Below, piece after piece: positions 26,935 through 35,827 of a stretch of 47,528 bases of DNA. The position numbers and the translations under genes are program-made. Origin of the DNA: Paracoccaceae bacterium (GTDB taxonomy: Bacteria > Pseudomonadota > Alphaproteobacteria > Rhodobacterales > Rhodobacteraceae); NCBI GenBank assembly GCA_024304855.1, contig JAMWZG010000004.1, positions 1 to 47,528 on the forward strand. The letters are read 5' to 3'. Within the stretch, counting starts at the first letter, position 1. Each line of letters begins with the position of its first letter. The notes beneath the pieces are model-generated. The model did not search any database. It was not told the DNA's origin and saw only the letters and a program-made list of their open reading frames with translations.

Positions 26935-27372
26935 TTCCCTGTTTCCATTGAGAGACTCCAGACGGGAACTGACTGAGACACTTCTCTGAGCACGGTGAAC
27001 ACAAACAGTTAAAGACAGTCGTCTGCAGCCCAAGTGGATTACATACCGTCCACGTCTGGATTGTAATTTCGAGGCATTCCGAACTGTCATTTGATCGGAG
27101 CAAAGGAGCTTCCGAGCTCAGATAGAATGTCAGACTGCTCCAACGGCGCACATTACACAGGGATAATCAGATAGATCTGAAAACGTCCAAAAACATAAAT
27201 TGGAGCAGAACGAGGCTCAATCAATAGATGCCAGCCGTTTATCAGTGCAATTCTGATAAAGGATAGTCGAAGAAGTGCAACGATCGTAACAATTATTCTA
27301 TGTCAGCAGCCAAAGCTTGCTCCACGCTGCTAGACTTGACTGAAGATTAAGCCAAGCAAGTCACAACTATTA
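26935..27372. other. 438 bp at the island edge without a gene
   Basis: AT-rich, with stops in all frames at short intervals. A weak stem AGCAGC/GCTGCT (27305-27331) lies 40 bases after the dctM stop on the minus strand and might end that transcript, but no T-run follows. I see no integrase fragment. Confidence 0.5.
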
Positions 27373-28677
27373 TTATTCTACCAGTATTGCTGTCCCATCA
27401 ATTAGAATTGCTGGAAAGAGTAGAAGAAGGACTCCCGCAAGAATCATCAAGACAACGTAGGGCGTTACGGCACGATACAGCTCGAGAATGGAGGTGTCAG
27501 GGCTCAGGGACTTGAGATAGAATATATTGTAGCCAAAAGGTGGTGTGATATAGCCGATACACAGATTCAACTGAAATATCACGCAAAACCAAAGCGGATC
27601 GAATCCAAGCGCAATGACAACTGGATAAAAGATTGGCAGCACCAAAAGTATGATCCCCAATGGGTCGAGGAACATTCCTAGAATCAAGGTGATCAACTGC
27701 ATCAGCACTATCATCATCCAAGGCGGCATTTCAGAAGCCAACAGCAACCCACGCATAAAAGTGATACCGCCACCAGCAGAATATACTGAAACAAAAGCCG
27801 TAGCGCCGAATACAATCCAAATTACCATTCCGGTTGTGATTGCTGTTTCGTAGCTTACTTGGCGGATAAACCGGAGGTCTACCTCACCTCTCAAGGCAAC
27901 AGCTAAAAAGACCGCCAGCGCGCCGACCGCTGCGGCCTCGGTTGGCGTGGCAAGTCCCGAGAATATTGTCAGCAGAACGCTTAGCATGATCACGAGAGGT
28001 ACAATTACAGAGCGAAGTGAGCGAAGTTTCTCTGAGAAGTGGACCGGTCTACCTACTGCGGGAGCCATTGAAGGCTCAACGTAGGATCGGATCGCGATGT
28101 AAGCCATGATCATGGCAAGCACCAAGAGTCCTGCGATCAACCCGCCCATAAATAGCTTGCCAACCGACAGTCCAGTGGTCATTCCAATAACGATTAGTGT
28201 TACGGAAGGCGGAATGAGAATGCCAAGCGTGCCAGCAGCTCCGATAGTGCCAAGAGCAAAGAGCTTGTCATAGCCATGCTTCTCCATTGCCGGCAAACCT
28301 ACTTTTCCGGTAGTCAATGTGGAAGCAGCGCAGCTACCTGTCATGGCGGAAAGCGCAGCAGCAAAACCTGCCGTCCCCAGAAGTAGGCCACCATTTACAC
28401 GACCAGACCAAAGATAGAAGGCTTCATAAAGGTTCTCGGATATGCGTGACCGTGCAAGTCCTACTCCCATGAAGACGAAGAAAGGTACCGCCGTTAGCAA
28501 TATCGACCACATACTTCCAAAAACCGCGGATATCATCGGAAACAATCCGCTCGTCCCTGACAAAATGAGTGTGAAGATGACAGCAACACCACCCAGAGCG
28601 AAGGACAATGAAACGCCCCCGATTATCATCACCAAGAGAGTCCCGAACATGCCGATTGTTAGAAGTTCGGGCGTCAT
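27373..28677 (-). CDS. TRAP transporter large permease, DctM family (TRAP system 3, island)
   Basis: 434 residues from the ATG at 28677, which overlaps the dctQ stop (ATGA) and has GAGGAGA upstream; an in-frame ATG at 28704 adds nine residues inside dctQ. Marks: 'TGSCAASTLTTGKVGLPAM' near residue 115, 'TLGILIPPSVTLIVIGMTTG' near 150 and 'CIGYITPPFGYNIFYLKSL' near 380. The last is the form seen in the DctM group with aromatic residues in the second repeat. Last gene of the seven-gene module A. Confidence 0.94.
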   Translation of the reverse strand: MTPELLTIGMFGTLLVMIIGGVSLSFALGGVAVIFTLILSGTSGLFPMISAVFGSMWSILLTAVPFFVFMGVGLARSRISENLYEAFYLWSGRVNGGLLLGTAGFAAALSAMTGSCAASTLTTGKVGLPAMEKHGYDKLFALGTIGAAGTLGILIPPSVTLIVIGMTTGLSVGKLFMGGLIAGLLVLAMIMAYIAIRSYVEPSMAPAVGRPVHFSEKLRSLRSVIVPLVIMLSVLLTIFSGLATPTEAAAVGALAVFLAVALRGEVDLRFIRQVSYETAITTGMVIWIVFGATAFVSVYSAGGGITFMRGLLLASEMPPWMMIVLMQLITLILGMFLDPLGIILLVLPIFYPVVIALGFDPLWFCVIFQLNLCIGYITPPFGYNIFYLKSLSPDTSILELYRAVTPYVVLMILAGVLLLLFPAILIDGTAILVE

Positions 28678-29180
28678 GACTGTCTCCTCGCCTCGGGTCG
28701 ACATAGCGTTATCCCGGCACGTGCTATTTCAGCTACTCCTTGCAGAGCCATAAGCAAAACGCCTACAAGAAGCGCCAACTTGACCGGCCAGATCACATGG
28801 CCAAGCGCGCTATCGTCAAGTTCACCGAACCGCCAAGCATCGTTAAAATAGAACCAGCCCTCATAGGCAAGTGCGCCCGTCCACAGCAGCAAAATCGCGT
28901 AATTGAAGATGTCAAGAATTGCGTTCCAACGCGCAGACCTTCTGTTCAGTAACAAATCAACACGCACATGACCGCGCTCAATTAAGGTGTAGGCTCCGAT
29001 CAGAATGAAGTAGCATGCGAAAATGCGTTGCGTGTAACCTTGGGCCCAAGCAGTTGGCGCGTTGAAGGCATAGCGCATCACAACCTCATAAACGACGACG
29101 GCCATTCCGATCCAAATCGCATAACTGACCAACTTTCCGACAAAGCTGTTCAGTCGGTTAATAGCTTCTAGAATGAGCAT
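28674..29180 (-). CDS. TRAP transporter small permease, DctQ family (TRAP system 3, island)
   Basis: 168 residues from the ATG at 29180 with AAGGG upstream; a frame to 29348 would overlap dctP by 86 bases. Four membrane segments, 'VVMRYAFNAPTAWAQGYTQR' near residue 35 and 'ERGHVRVDLLLNRRSARWN' near 70 fit the family. A gap of 82 bases separates it from dctP. Confidence 0.92.
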   Translation of the reverse strand: MLILEAINRLNSFVGKLVSYAIWIGMAVVVYEVVMRYAFNAPTAWAQGYTQRIFACYFILIGAYTLIERGHVRVDLLLNRRSARWNAILDIFNYAILLLWTGALAYEGWFYFNDAWRFGELDDSALGHVIWPVKLALLVGVLLMALQGVAEIARAGITLCRPEARRQS

Positions 29181-29262
29181 GATGGCCCTTTTTCTTGGTT
29201 GAAACTGTGTGTCGACAACAATTTCCGACACACAGATATCTCTGGCGAAGGGTGGTGCGCTT

Positions 29263-30324
29263 CTAGGCTTTTCCAGTAAAACGCATGAACTCATGCAGCA
29301 TTGTAGCGATCCGACCACTGTAGCGCGGATCTTGTTCCGAGATCTCATTGATCACTTTCATCGAAGCAGCCCGCATCTCATTTAACACGGCCTCTTCCAT
29401 CATTACCACTTCACCTCCGTGATCATTCACGAAAGTATTCGTGCCACTAATATCTTCGTGCAGGATCTTGGACGTGTAGATGCCAGTAGTGGCGCGCACT
29501 GCGTCGTGCACTACTCTTTTGTGATCTTCTCCCAACGCATTCCAGCGATCCATGTTGACGAACACTTCAAGATTTGTCGGATAAACTAGATCAGGTTGCA
29601 TGATATAGGACGTGACTTCTTGGAAGTTCATACTGATCCCTCCAGACACGCTTCCCCAGTGAGCAGCGTCCACAACCCCAGTCTGGAGAGCTTGGTATAG
29701 CTCACCACCTGCGACCGATACTGGTGCAGCACCAAGCTTCTCCAAAACTCGCGCGGCGGTACCTGTGGTACGAATCTTATACCCGCGAATGTCTTGCAGG
29801 GTCCGAATTGGTCTTTTACCAAACAAAGTGACACCGCCTCCCGCGATTGGGCCGACAACATAAACTCCGCGTTCAGCATAGGCTTCGCGAACAATGTCGA
29901 GCGCTCCCATCTCGAAGAAGAAGTACTCCATCTCTTGAGTAGACGAAAACGTCCCTAGGTTTCCGTTCAAATGACCCGCCGCAGGAACCTGTCCCACCCA
30001 ATAGGCAGGGAAAGTAAAAGCGGCATCCAAAGTTCCGCGCCCTGCTGCGATAAGCTTGTCGCCGGTCCCCACAATAGAACCAGGCGCGTGCGTTTCGATC
30101 ACCAGTTCACCATTTGTTGCAGCAGTAATACGGTCAGCCAGATCTTGAAAGACATCGGTATAATACCACGTACCGCTTGGAAAATGCGTCTGCATTCGCC
30201 AAACAACTGGAGAGTTCGCGGAAGCGATAGTTGCAGGAGCTGCGAGAGCTCCAGCGCCAGCTGCTACAGTTGCTCCACGCGCCAGAAAATGGCGCCTCGA
30301 AAGTCGGTTGTTCTTCATTGTCAT
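29263..30324 (-). CDS. TRAP transporter solute-binding protein, DctP family, with Tat-like signal (system 3, island)
   Basis: 353 residues from the ATG at 30324, which follows GGAGGAGA at good spacing. The N-terminus has a twin arginine (residues 10-11, LSRRHFLARG) followed by an Ala-rich hydrophobic stretch, cleavage expected near ASA (36): a Tat-type signal, different from the Sec signals of the other two DctP proteins here. The body has 'QDIRGYKIRTTGTAARVLEK' with the conserved Arg near 180 and 'GELYQALQTGVVDAAHWGSV'. It should bind the acid handled by the CoA ligase and thiolase encoded just upstream. Confidence 0.93.
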   Translation of the reverse strand: MTMKNNRLSRRHFLARGATVAAGAGALAAPATIASANSPVVWRMQTHFPSGTWYYTDVFQDLADRITAATNGELVIETHAPGSIVGTGDKLIAAGRGTLDAAFTFPAYWVGQVPAAGHLNGNLGTFSSTQEMEYFFFEMGALDIVREAYAERGVYVVGPIAGGGVTLFGKRPIRTLQDIRGYKIRTTGTAARVLEKLGAAPVSVAGGELYQALQTGVVDAAHWGSVSGGISMNFQEVTSYIMQPDLVYPTNLEVFVNMDRWNALGEDHKRVVHDAVRATTGIYTSKILHEDISGTNTFVNDHGGEVVMMEEAVLNEMRAASMKVINEISEQDPRYSGRIATMLHEFMRFTGKA

Positions 30325-30418
30325 GTTGCGTTCTCCTCCGCTGTTTGTCCGAGCCGAATGGATCGGAACTTTTGCCGTCACGTCACCGCTCCTCTTCGGT
30401 GCGTGCCCCACCCCTGCC

Positions 30419-31651
30419 CTAGTCTCCGCGAGCCACTACAAAACTGACGACGGTTGTGGCACTTCCCCCTAGGTTAAGCGTTCCAAACCGTTTGGCTCCG
30501 GCAACCTGGCAATCACCAGCACGGCCTGTAACCTGCCGCGCTGCATCATGCAGCATCCGTACTCCTGTCGCTCCAACTGGATGTCCAACTCCAATTAAAC
30601 CTCCACTCGGATTAACAGGAATCCGCCCTTCGAGTCGGATATCGCCCGCTTCGATGGCCCGCCAGCTTTCACCGGGAGGAGTAATGCCGAAATGGTCGAT
30701 CGCCATATATTCAGTTGGTGTGAAACAATCATGAGTCTCGATCCCTTGTAGATCGAACACGTTCCGGACACCGGCACGTGAGAATGCATCTTGAATAGCT
30801 TCGCTCACATGTGGGAACACCAGTGGATGGTTCAGGCTTTTCTTAAGCTTTTCATCCAATCGGAGATGTGCTGTGCGGTGACCCCACCCTGCGATCCGAG
30901 GCACCTGATCAAGCGACACCCCACGAGTCTCTGCCCAGTCTTTCGCAAAGCTCTCCGAAGCGAGGATAATTGCAGAAGCACCATCGGTTACCTGTGCGCA
31001 ATCTTGGCGCCGAACAATGCCTTCAATCACTGGGTTTGCCGCATCGTCCTGAGTAAAACTATCGGGCGTAAACTTCCAGTCCCTGGTTTGAGCGAGAGGA
31101 TTTCGTTGAGCATTAGCGATATTGATCTCAGCAATTGCTGCGAGATGCTCATACTTCAGGCCATAACGCCGTTCGTATTCAGCCGCGACCCGATCAAACA
31201 TGCTTGGCCATGGATACGTCGCTTCCTGCCCCTCGGCTCCGACCCACATTGCGGCCCCCAGATATTGCGCCGCCTCTTTGCCAGATACGTTTCGTTCAAG
31301 CTCGACTCCTGTTACCAGAACACAGTCATAGCGGCCCGCTTCGATTTCAGCAGTGGCGGCAAGTAACGCGATACTGCCCGAAGCGCAGGCTGCTTCGTGC
31401 CTTCCAGCAGGTTTACCGTAGAGGGCAGGGTCAATAGCCGCGAACATACCGCCGAGCTGTCCTTGTCCAATGAAAAGCTCGCCCGTGAAATTACCCACAT
31501 GGCAAGCGTCCACTTGGTGTGCCTCAATTTTCGCATCAGCAAAGGCAGATTGCACAGCATCGCGCATCAGCTCGAATAAACCATCTCCTTCACGCACCGC
31601 GTGGCGGGCAAAATCAGTCTGGCTTCCGCCAAGAATGTATACCGGTTTCAC
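30419..31651 (-). CDS. SCPx-type thiolase (acetyl-CoA acetyltransferase family)
   Basis: 410 residues. The nucleophilic Cys is at 89 in 'HEAACASGSIALLAA'; 'HDCFTPTEYMAIDHFG' near residue 305 and 'NPSGGLIGVGHPVGATG' near 350 carry the His residues. Near the C-terminus it has LNLGGS instead of the 'CxGGG' of classical thiolases; together with HDCF this is the SCPx/acetyl-CoA-acetyltransferase-like subtype, members of which cleave branched or bulky 3-ketoacyl-CoAs. It lies 24 bases after the acyl-CoA synthetase gene on the same strand. Role: final cleavage step of module A (inferred). Confidence 0.9.
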   Translation of the reverse strand: MKPVYILGGSQTDFARHAVREGDGLFELMRDAVQSAFADAKIEAHQVDACHVGNFTGELFIGQGQLGGMFAAIDPALYGKPAGRHEAACASGSIALLAATAEIEAGRYDCVLVTGVELERNVSGKEAAQYLGAAMWVGAEGQEATYPWPSMFDRVAAEYERRYGLKYEHLAAIAEINIANAQRNPLAQTRDWKFTPDSFTQDDAANPVIEGIVRRQDCAQVTDGASAIILASESFAKDWAETRGVSLDQVPRIAGWGHRTAHLRLDEKLKKSLNHPLVFPHVSEAIQDAFSRAGVRNVFDLQGIETHDCFTPTEYMAIDHFGITPPGESWRAIEAGDIRLEGRIPVNPSGGLIGVGHPVGATGVRMLHDAARQVTGRAGDCQVAGAKRFGTLNLGGSATTVVSFVVARGD

Positions 31652-31675
31652 GATCTCAAACTCCTTTTATGAGCG

Positions 31676-33310
31676 CTAATGCGCTCCCTTTCGCTCGGCT
31701 TGTTCACGAGCTGCAGCCTTGAGCGGCTCCTTGGATAGTTTCCCATTTAAATTGCGAGGCAATGGCTCCGCACTGATAGTGACAAAATCTGGAACCTTGT
31801 AATCTGCGAGCCTGGCTCTGCAGAATTCCTGTAGTGCTACTGTGTCCAAAGGGCATTGTGCGTGGATAAAGACATGCACCCTCTCACCCAATACTGGACA
31901 TGGGCTGGCTACCGCAGCAACTTCAATTACGCCCGAGAACTCGTGGATAACGTTCTCCAGTTCGACGCAGAATACTTTGTAGCCGCCGCGGTTGATCATG
32001 TCTTTGATCCGGTCAAATACACGCAGATATCCTGCTTCATCGACTGATCCAATATCGCCACTGCGCCAGTAGCCGCCCACGAAGGATGTACGGGTAGCCT
32101 CTGGGTTGTTCCAGTAACCGATAGCGTTGCCAGGCCCCCGTATCCAAAGCTCTCCCGCCTTCCCGGCCTCAACCTCTCGCCCTTCAGGATCCAAAACACG
32201 GATATCGATACATGGCAGGAGTTTTCCTACCGATTCCAGTGGATCATTTGGGCCTAAAGGACCCGTCAACGTAACCGCTGAAAGTGTCTCCGTACTTCCA
32301 AACCCATTATACATTGTCAGTCTGGGCATCGCCTCAGCTAGTTTACGGATCGTAACCTCTGCCATAGCAGCACCGCCAAAATGACCAATTCGCCAAGAAG
32401 ACAAGTTCCGCTCAGTGAGTGTTGGTTCCAAAAGCAGGAGGTTATACATTGCAGGAACCATCACTGCGGCGCTGACCCGCTCTTCTTCTATCGTGGTCAA
32501 CACATCATTGGCTTTGAAGCTTCGGCGGCAAATAATGCATCCGCCTGTTTGTAGTGTCACCAACACTGTAGCCAACAGGCCAGAGATGTGTGTGGCTGGT
32601 ATCACAAGCAGCATTCGGTCCTCAGACGTATACCCGAACTGAAGCTCGTAATTGCGTGCTGTGTGGTAGAAGCCCAAGTGCGACAGCATAGCCCCTTTGG
32701 GCCTACCAGTCGTGCCTGAGGTATACATGATGCAAGCCACGTCCTGAGCGCTTGTCGGCGGAGGTGCCAATAACGGCTCATGGAGCGAACCAAGCCCTTC
32801 GAGCTCTAACGAACCTTCAGGCAAGTCGTCGCCAAGCTCTTTAGTGCCATCGTCAATCACCACGTAGAGCTTAACTGAGGGGGTTGCATCTTGTTGCGGC
32901 AACCTGTCAGCAAGACCACGGTCGAGGATGACTGCGGCAGCCCCACACTGGTTCAACATATAAGTCAATTCTGCCGCAGTCTGGCGGTTTCCGATGGGTA
33001 CTGCAATCGCCCCAAGTCGCCAAATACCCAATAATGCGGCAATGAAGCCAAAACTATTTCCTGCAAATAGCGCCACCCGATCGCCAGCGGATAGACCACG
33101 GTCAGCCAAACCTGCGGCGATCGCACCAGCTTTATCTATTAGTTCAGCATAGCTTATTTCTGTCCCGGCATCCGAAACGGCAGGCCGTTCGCCCTGTTTG
33201 GCCGCAATCTCGACAAGCATGCGGTCAAGATTCTCAGGACAGTCGTCGTAGCAAGGAACCAAACGGTCACCGTACAATGCCCTATATCGAATTTCGCGGC
33301 GCCGACTCAT
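31676..33310 (-). CDS. AMP-forming acyl-CoA synthetase
   Basis: 544 residues. The P-loop motif 'MYTSGTTGRPKGAML' is near residue 190, the 'YNGFGSTETLSA' motif near 335, 'YWRSGDIGSVDEAGYLRVFD' near 415 and the C-terminal catalytic Lys in 'PRNLNGKLSK' near 525. The enzyme makes an acyl-adenylate and then a CoA thioester from a carboxylic acid. The acid is unknown; being flanked by two HSD10-like dehydrogenases and a thiolase it should activate the compound imported by TRAP system 3. Its ATG overlaps the stop of the second SDR gene. Confidence 0.93.
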   Translation of the reverse strand: MSRRREIRYRALYGDRLVPCYDDCPENLDRMLVEIAAKQGERPAVSDAGTEISYAELIDKAGAIAAGLADRGLSAGDRVALFAGNSFGFIAALLGIWRLGAIAVPIGNRQTAAELTYMLNQCGAAAVILDRGLADRLPQQDATPSVKLYVVIDDGTKELGDDLPEGSLELEGLGSLHEPLLAPPPTSAQDVACIMYTSGTTGRPKGAMLSHLGFYHTARNYELQFGYTSEDRMLLVIPATHISGLLATVLVTLQTGGCIICRRSFKANDVLTTIEEERVSAAVMVPAMYNLLLLEPTLTERNLSSWRIGHFGGAAMAEVTIRKLAEAMPRLTMYNGFGSTETLSAVTLTGPLGPNDPLESVGKLLPCIDIRVLDPEGREVEAGKAGELWIRGPGNAIGYWNNPEATRTSFVGGYWRSGDIGSVDEAGYLRVFDRIKDMINRGGYKVFCVELENVIHEFSGVIEVAAVASPCPVLGERVHVFIHAQCPLDTVALQEFCRARLADYKVPDFVTISAEPLPRNLNGKLSKEPLKAAAREQAERKGAH

Positions 33311-34095
33311 GCGACCCCCACCGGCTCGCGCATCCTCACCGCCCCGTCAATACGAACGACTGCGCCATTCAGCATTTGATTGCCGACAATTTCCATCACC
33401 AAGCTGGCAAACTCGCTCGGCCTGCCTGCTCGGCGCGGAAATGGAACATCATCAAGTAGTTGCTTTTGCGTCTGCGGCGGAACCCTCTCAAATACTCCTG
33501 TTTCAAATGACCCGGGAGCCACAGCCACTACACGAATTCCGAACCGAGCCAGTTCCCGTGCCAAAGGCAAAGTCATCGCGGCCACACCAGCCTTGGATGC
33601 TCCATAACCCGCCTGACCCGACAAAGCCTCGTAAGCAGCAACCGATGACGTATTGATTATTACGCCGCGGTCTGCCCCATCATCGCCAGTTTCATCTGAC
33701 AACCCGGCCGCAAAGAGCCGAATTGTGTTGAAAGTTCCTGTCAGATTTACATCGATCACACGACGCAAGTCAGTCATGTTGCGAGGTTTGGCGAATCCCG
33801 TTTCACGATCAATCTTGAACACCCGCGCCGGGGCCAAGATACCTGCGCAATTTACTAAAATGCGCGGCCTGCCATGACGATTGCTTATGTCATCAAAAGC
33901 CGACTCCATCATTGGGCCATCGGTGACATCCACAGGGACGGTAAACACGCGTTCGCTCGCTAGAGAAGCCAACTCAGTACTTGGCAGATCAATTGCTGCC
34001 ACTCTAGCGGCACGGGCCGCCAGCGCATTTACGACTGCGCGCCCCAACCCAGAAGCCGCCCCCGTTACAACTGCCGAAACCCCTGATACATCCAT
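33307..34095 (-). CDS. HSD10-like short-chain dehydrogenase, second copy
   Basis: 262 residues from the ATG at 34095, which has GAGG eight bases upstream; a GTG at 34110 overlapping the previous stop is the alternative. NAD-binding 'VTGAASGLGRAVV' near residue 10; catalytic Ser in 'NTSSVAAYEALSG' and Tyr/Lys in 'YGASKAGVAAMTLPLARELA' near 160. The stretch from 'INTSSVAAYE' through 'GIRVVAVAPGSFETG' is the pattern of type II 3-hydroxyacyl-CoA dehydrogenase (HSD10). Cytosolic; probably oxidises a 3-hydroxyacyl-CoA in the module A pathway. It is clearly a diverged paralogue of its upstream neighbour. Confidence 0.88.
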   Translation of the reverse strand: MDVSGVSAVVTGAASGLGRAVVNALAARAARVAAIDLPSTELASLASERVFTVPVDVTDGPMMESAFDDISNRHGRPRILVNCAGILAPARVFKIDRETGFAKPRNMTDLRRVIDVNLTGTFNTIRLFAAGLSDETGDDGADRGVIINTSSVAAYEALSGQAGYGASKAGVAAMTLPLARELARFGIRVVAVAPGSFETGVFERVPPQTQKQLLDDVPFPRRAGRPSEFASLVMEIVGNQMLNGAVVRIDGAVRMREPVGVA

Positions 34096-34106
34096 TTTTG
34101 CCAACC

Positions 34107-34892
34107 TCACAACTTAGAGGGCATCCGCAGCCCGCCATCCAACCGGATCGTATCCCCGTTAAGCATCGGATTCCGAATGATGCTCAACGCAAGCTCTGCG
34201 AATTCTTCTGCCTTCCCCGGTCGTTTCGGGAAGGGCGGGACAGCCGAGAACACGATTTCGCGCGATTTCTGGGGAAGAGACTCAGTCATTGGCGTCAAGA
34301 ACACACCCGGTGCTATGCCCATAACCCGAACACCAAGATCCCCCAGTTCGCGCGCTAGTGGCAGCACCATACCTGCCACCGCACCCTTTGATGCGCTGTA
34401 TGCGGCCTGTCCAATCTGACCGTCAAATGCCGCAATCGACGACGTCAGAACGATAACGCCTGCCTCAACACTTTCAGACTTTCTATTGTTAATCATTTGC
34501 GGCACAGCACAACGAATACAGTTAAGTGTTCCGAACATGTTCACATTGACTACTTGAATGAATTCCTCGAGGGGCATAGGCGATCCGCTGCGAACTACTG
34601 ATCCAGGGTTTGCGATACCTGCACAGCAAATCAGGATTGAAACTGGCCCCACTTCACGTTCAATCTGCGCAAAAATGGCTTCCATTGCGTCATCATCAGC
34701 GACATTCACTGTGTACCCAAATACCGCACTAAGCTTCTCGCTGATGCTAGCGATCGCTTGTACATCGGAATCCAAAACAACAACCCGCGCTCCAGCCGCA
34801 TGCAACGCCATCGTTGTCGCAGCTCCGAGACCCGATGCTCCCCCAGAAACAACGGCGATACGGTCGCGAAGCCACTCTTCTCTTACCGACAT
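34107..34892 (-). CDS. HSD10-like short-chain dehydrogenase, first copy
   Basis: 261 residues from the ATG at 34892, with GGGAA upstream; a TTG at 34910 is less likely. 'VVSGGASGLGAATTMALHAAG' starts the Rossmann fold; 'LTSSIAAFDGQIGQAAYSAS' followed by KGAV holds Ser, Tyr and Lys; 'GVRVMGIAPGVFLTPM' follows. The 'FDGQIGQAAYSASKGAV' block is typical of HSD10, the type II 3-hydroxyacyl-CoA dehydrogenase that accepts 2-methyl-branched and bulky substrates. First gene of module A, facing the TetR gene across a region with a perfect palindrome. Confidence 0.9.
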   Translation of the reverse strand: MSVREEWLRDRIAVVSGGASGLGAATTMALHAAGARVVVLDSDVQAIASISEKLSAVFGYTVNVADDDAMEAIFAQIEREVGPVSILICCAGIANPGSVVRSGSPMPLEEFIQVVNVNMFGTLNCIRCAVPQMINNRKSESVEAGVIVLTSSIAAFDGQIGQAAYSASKGAVAGMVLPLARELGDLGVRVMGIAPGVFLTPMTESLPQKSREIVFSAVPPFPKRPGKAEEFAELALSIIRNPMLNGDTIRLDGGLRMPSKL

Positions 34893-34971
34893 GTCGTAAT
34901 TTCCCAGCAATGCCCTCGACCCTTCTGCCCTCCCAGTATTTCTTGTGCTTCAAGAACACGAATACTTGAGC

Positions 34972-34989
34972 AATGTTACTGGCCAGTAA
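34972..34989. promoter_or_regulatory. Candidate TetR operator, 18-bp perfect palindrome
   Basis: TGTTACTGGCCAGTAACA is fully self-complementary and lies 80 bases upstream of the first SDR gene and 182 bases upstream of the TetR start. A perfect palindrome of this size between divergent tetR and operon is the classical layout for a repressor released by a pathway intermediate, often an acyl-CoA. Confidence 0.7.
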
Positions 34990-35170
34990 CACCGCACGGT
35001 AACCAGCACAAATTTACGTGTCAATGAGCTTTTTCGGCCTGTTTTTGGAGAGTACTTGGATAGGATTGTGTGCTCGTGAGGAAAAGTTAAGATTGAGACC
35101 TTGCCAGACAGAACCCCTATCACAGAGAAACTCCAACAGACCTTACGGCGACATGGAAGAGATAGAGAAG

Positions 35171-35827
35171 ATGAGCGATATAGGATCTTCGGTCAGCGAT
35201 GACCCCGCCAGCGCATGGCACGCCGCGCCCGAAGAACGCTCAGATCGTCATGACATACGCCGACTGTCACTTATCCGAGCAGCTGGACGTGCTTTTGGCC
35301 GAAAAGGATTTCATCGGACGACATTGGACGAAATCGCAACTGAGTTGGCTGTCACAAAGCCAATGCTCTATCGCTATGTTAAGAATAAGCAAGAAATCCT
35401 GTACGAATGCCACCGTATGGCGATCAGCATGGCTGAAGACGCCTTTGATGAAGCAAAGGTTCGCGGCGCCTCACCTTTGGAGCAGATTTCTTTCTTTACA
35501 GAAGGTTACATCGCTCGAACAACTACGGCACTGGGCACTTGTGTTGTATTGACCGAGTACTATTCAATGACTGCGGAAGACACAAACCGCATTCAGGAAA
35601 GAAGAAGGAAGTTGGACACAAAACTGCGCAACTTGCTAAAGCAAGCAATGGATCAGGACGAAATTGCGAACTGCGACCCAAAGCTTGCTGTGTTCTTCTT
35701 CATGGGCGCCATTAATGGTATCAGCCGGTGGTTCTCGGAAGGCGGCGAGCAGGATGGACATGAGATCGCCAGAGCTTTCACGAAACACATAGTAGCAAGT
35801 CTCTCACCTACAAAGCCCATGAGTTGA
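35171..35827 (+). CDS. TetR family transcriptional regulator of module A
   Basis: 218 residues from the ATG at 35171 with GGAAGAGA upstream; an ATG at 35153 is possible and an open frame to 35018 is not supported. HTH near residues 30-75: 'AAGRAFGRKGFHRTTLDEIA' and 'LAVTKPMLYRYVKNKQEIL'. The C-terminal half is helical and should bind the inducer. Being divergent from the SDR-CoA ligase-thiolase-TRAP run, with an 18-bp palindrome between, it is the likely repressor of module A and itself. Confidence 0.9.
   Translation: MSDIGSSVSDDPASAWHAAPEERSDRHDIRRLSLIRAAGRAFGRKGFHRTTLDEIATELAVTKPMLYRYVKNKQEILYECHRMAISMAEDAFDEAKVRGASPLEQISFFTEGYIARTTTALGTCVVLTEYYSMTAEDTNRIQERRRKLDTKLRNLLKQAMDQDEIANCDPKLAVFFFMGAINGISRWFSEGGEQDGHEIARAFTKHIVASLSPTKPMS

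Noticed and set aside
26782..27090. 102-codon frame across the tRNA-Met fragment
   Set aside because: It contains NPRVGGSSPSS, the well-known artefact of translating a tRNA 3' end, and has no ribosome site.
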